Assembly (NCBI GenBank): GCA_948146395.1
Contig: OX411543.1
Coordinates: forward strand, 47,034,517-47,098,516
Length of the DNA stretch: 64,000 bases
Direction of reading: 5' to 3'
Source: Fragum whitleyi
Lineage: Eukaryota > Mollusca > Bivalvia > Cardiida > Cardiidae
The translations under genes were made by a program, and so were the position numbers. How positions within the stretch are numbered: position 1 is the first letter of the stretch; the number at the start of each line of letters is the position of its first letter. The notes under the pieces are model-generated. The model was given only the letters and a program-made list of their open reading frames with translations. It ran no database searches and was not told the origin of the DNA. Below, one piece after another: positions 62,857 through 64,000 of this stretch.

Positions 62857-62920
62857 CTAAAAGAAAGGTAACTCTTTTAAGTGTCTTTATTCATACAGGG
62901 AACAACACTAAGTGGAGACC

Positions 62921-63505
62921 AGCCCTGCGCTCAGGATGACAAAATGGTGCAAACATTTTGTAAATAATACCTTACTTTGCACTTGCACTTGCATGCAAAG
63001 CAGGGTATAATTTTGAACAAGATGTGTTTGTGAAACACGAATGCCCCCGTAACGGCATTTTTTTCAAAGTTTGACCTTGACAGATGACCTTGACCTTGTC
63101 ACATGACCTTGACTTTGGTACTAGCGGATGTGGATCATTGAGATCTATCATCATGCCAAATATTAGCTTTGTATCTTGAATAGGCTTGAAGATATTGGCA
63201 AGGTTAAGTTTTCGGGTTAAGTTTTCGGACGTTTGACCTTGAGAGATGACCTTGACCTTGTCACATGACCTTGACTTTGGTACCAGCAGATGCGGATCAT
63301 TGAGATCTATCATCATGCCAAATATTAGCTTTGTATCTTGAATAGGCTTGAAGATATTGGCAAGGTTAAGTTTTCGGACAGACGGACGGACAGACGGACG
63401 GAGGGACAGACAGACAGACGGACATGAGTAAAACAATATGCCCCCGATCTATCGATGCGGGGGCATAAAAAGGTTGCACCCTTTTGTCATCCTGAATGCA
63501 GGCTA
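62921..63505. mobile_element. GCCCTGCATTCAGGATGACA element, copy 4, with a nested insertion
   Basis: Left part 62921-63013 (agccctgcgctcaggatgac) and right part 63471-63505 (tttgtcatcctgaatgcaggct) are separated by a ~457 bp insertion. Confidence 0.85.
63014..63470. mobile_element. ATGCCCCCG-ended element with two tandem core units
   Basis: Ends atgcccccgtaacggcat and atgcgggggcat are inverted. The core is two ~170 bp direct repeats (tgaccttgaccttgtcacatg ... ggcttgaagatattggcaag), followed by a GACGGACAGACGG run. Nested in the element at 62921-63505. An open frame on the minus strand across it is a by-product of the repeat. Confidence 0.85.
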
Positions 63506-63509
63506 GTAC

Positions 63510-64000
63510 TCCTTTATTTTGTAACTAAGAAATCTAATGGGAGGTTTCCTTGATATATGGGAATGTGCAAAGCAAAGAAACGGGGAAGTTTCCAAGCTTC
63601 TGCTGTCAATTTTTTAGATCTGTTCAATAAATTTTTTTGGTAATATTTGCTTTAATCTACAAGTAGTTTTGAAAAAAAATCCTATAATTCCACAAAAAAT
63701 ATTGTTGAAAAGAAGAAATTGATTGTCACAAGCAATTTTTTTCCAAATGTTCTCCCAAATATGAAATTTTGAATCCTTACTTATAGCCTTAACTCCTTGA
63801 TTTTGTAAGTTATGAGCTTACTCATAGAAGTTAGTGTTAAACCATGTTATTAGTGCCTTAATTTATGTTAATGGACACCTATTAAATTAAGGAAAATATT
63901 TGATAAAGTACCATTGCTTTAATGAGAAAAACAGTTGTTATAGACTAAGATCAGACTAAATGTCTGTATGGTCTATATATATTATCTTTATACTATGCCT
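63510..64000. other. Right edge: intron of the large gene
   Basis: Only the foldback-family repeat at 63685-63780 is recognised. The exon before exon 1 must lie beyond base 64000. Confidence 0.5.
63685..63780 (+). repeat. Foldback-family repeat, right end of window
   Basis: aaaatattgttgaaaagaag, aaattgattgtcacaagcaatt, then tgttctcccaaatatgaaatt. Confidence 0.6.

Noticed and set aside
62972..63436. 154-codon minus-strand open frame with tandemly repeated peptide
   Set aside because: It lies entirely inside the ATGCCCCCG tandem-cored element; the peptide repeat is the DNA repeat read through, with no splice or start context.

Overview
The window looks like genomic DNA from a bivalve mollusc. 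It is AT-rich and intron-dense, and it is packed with short palindromic elements and with tandem-cored repeats ending in GACGGACGG runs or in CTCAGGTGAGCTAAAAA. That repeat landscape, and the 28 short GT-AG exons recovered on one strand, rule out a prokaryote. The species cannot be named from sequence alone.

Almost the whole window (62856 down to 1955, minus strand) is the middle of one giant gene, an ADGRV1 (VLGR1/GPR98) adhesion-GPCR homologue. I recovered 28 consecutive exons. Their splice phases match at all 27 junctions, giving one uninterrupted 1720-residue fragment: a short lead-in, a laminin-G-like domain (exons 1-4) and about 12 Calx-beta repeats (exons 5-28). The start codon lies beyond the right edge. 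The EPTP repeats, GAIN/GPS and seven-helix parts lie beyond the left edge. Exons are numbered from the right edge of the window, in transcription order.

The 10.7 kb intron between exons 8 and 9 holds a complete two-exon gene on the opposite strand (43399-45410). It encodes a 260-residue secreted C-type lectin with a signal peptide, an RMRR cleavage motif, a coiled coil and one CTLD with an EPN motif.

The introns are repeat-rich. Families seen in several copies are: a ~75 bp hairpin element (6 copies, four within about 50 bp of an exon); a ~160 bp palindromic element with CTTAAGGTAGTGG ends (7); a GCCCTGCATTCAGGATGACA terminal-repeat element (4); a SINE-like GAGCACTGCC family; a foldback family around AAGAAGAAATTGCTTGT; a ~400 bp family around CAAAAATGAGACAAAA; and several tandem-cored elements of 1.2-2.6 kb. 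One 1.4 kb element with mariner-like TIRs and TA target duplications is also present.

The most unusual signal is a set of tandem arrays of decayed partial exon copies (ghost exons) next to exons 1, 2, 12, 13 and 25 of the large gene. Each copy carries half of a coding exon, usually with its splice site. The intron between exons 12 and 13 is built largely of such copies.
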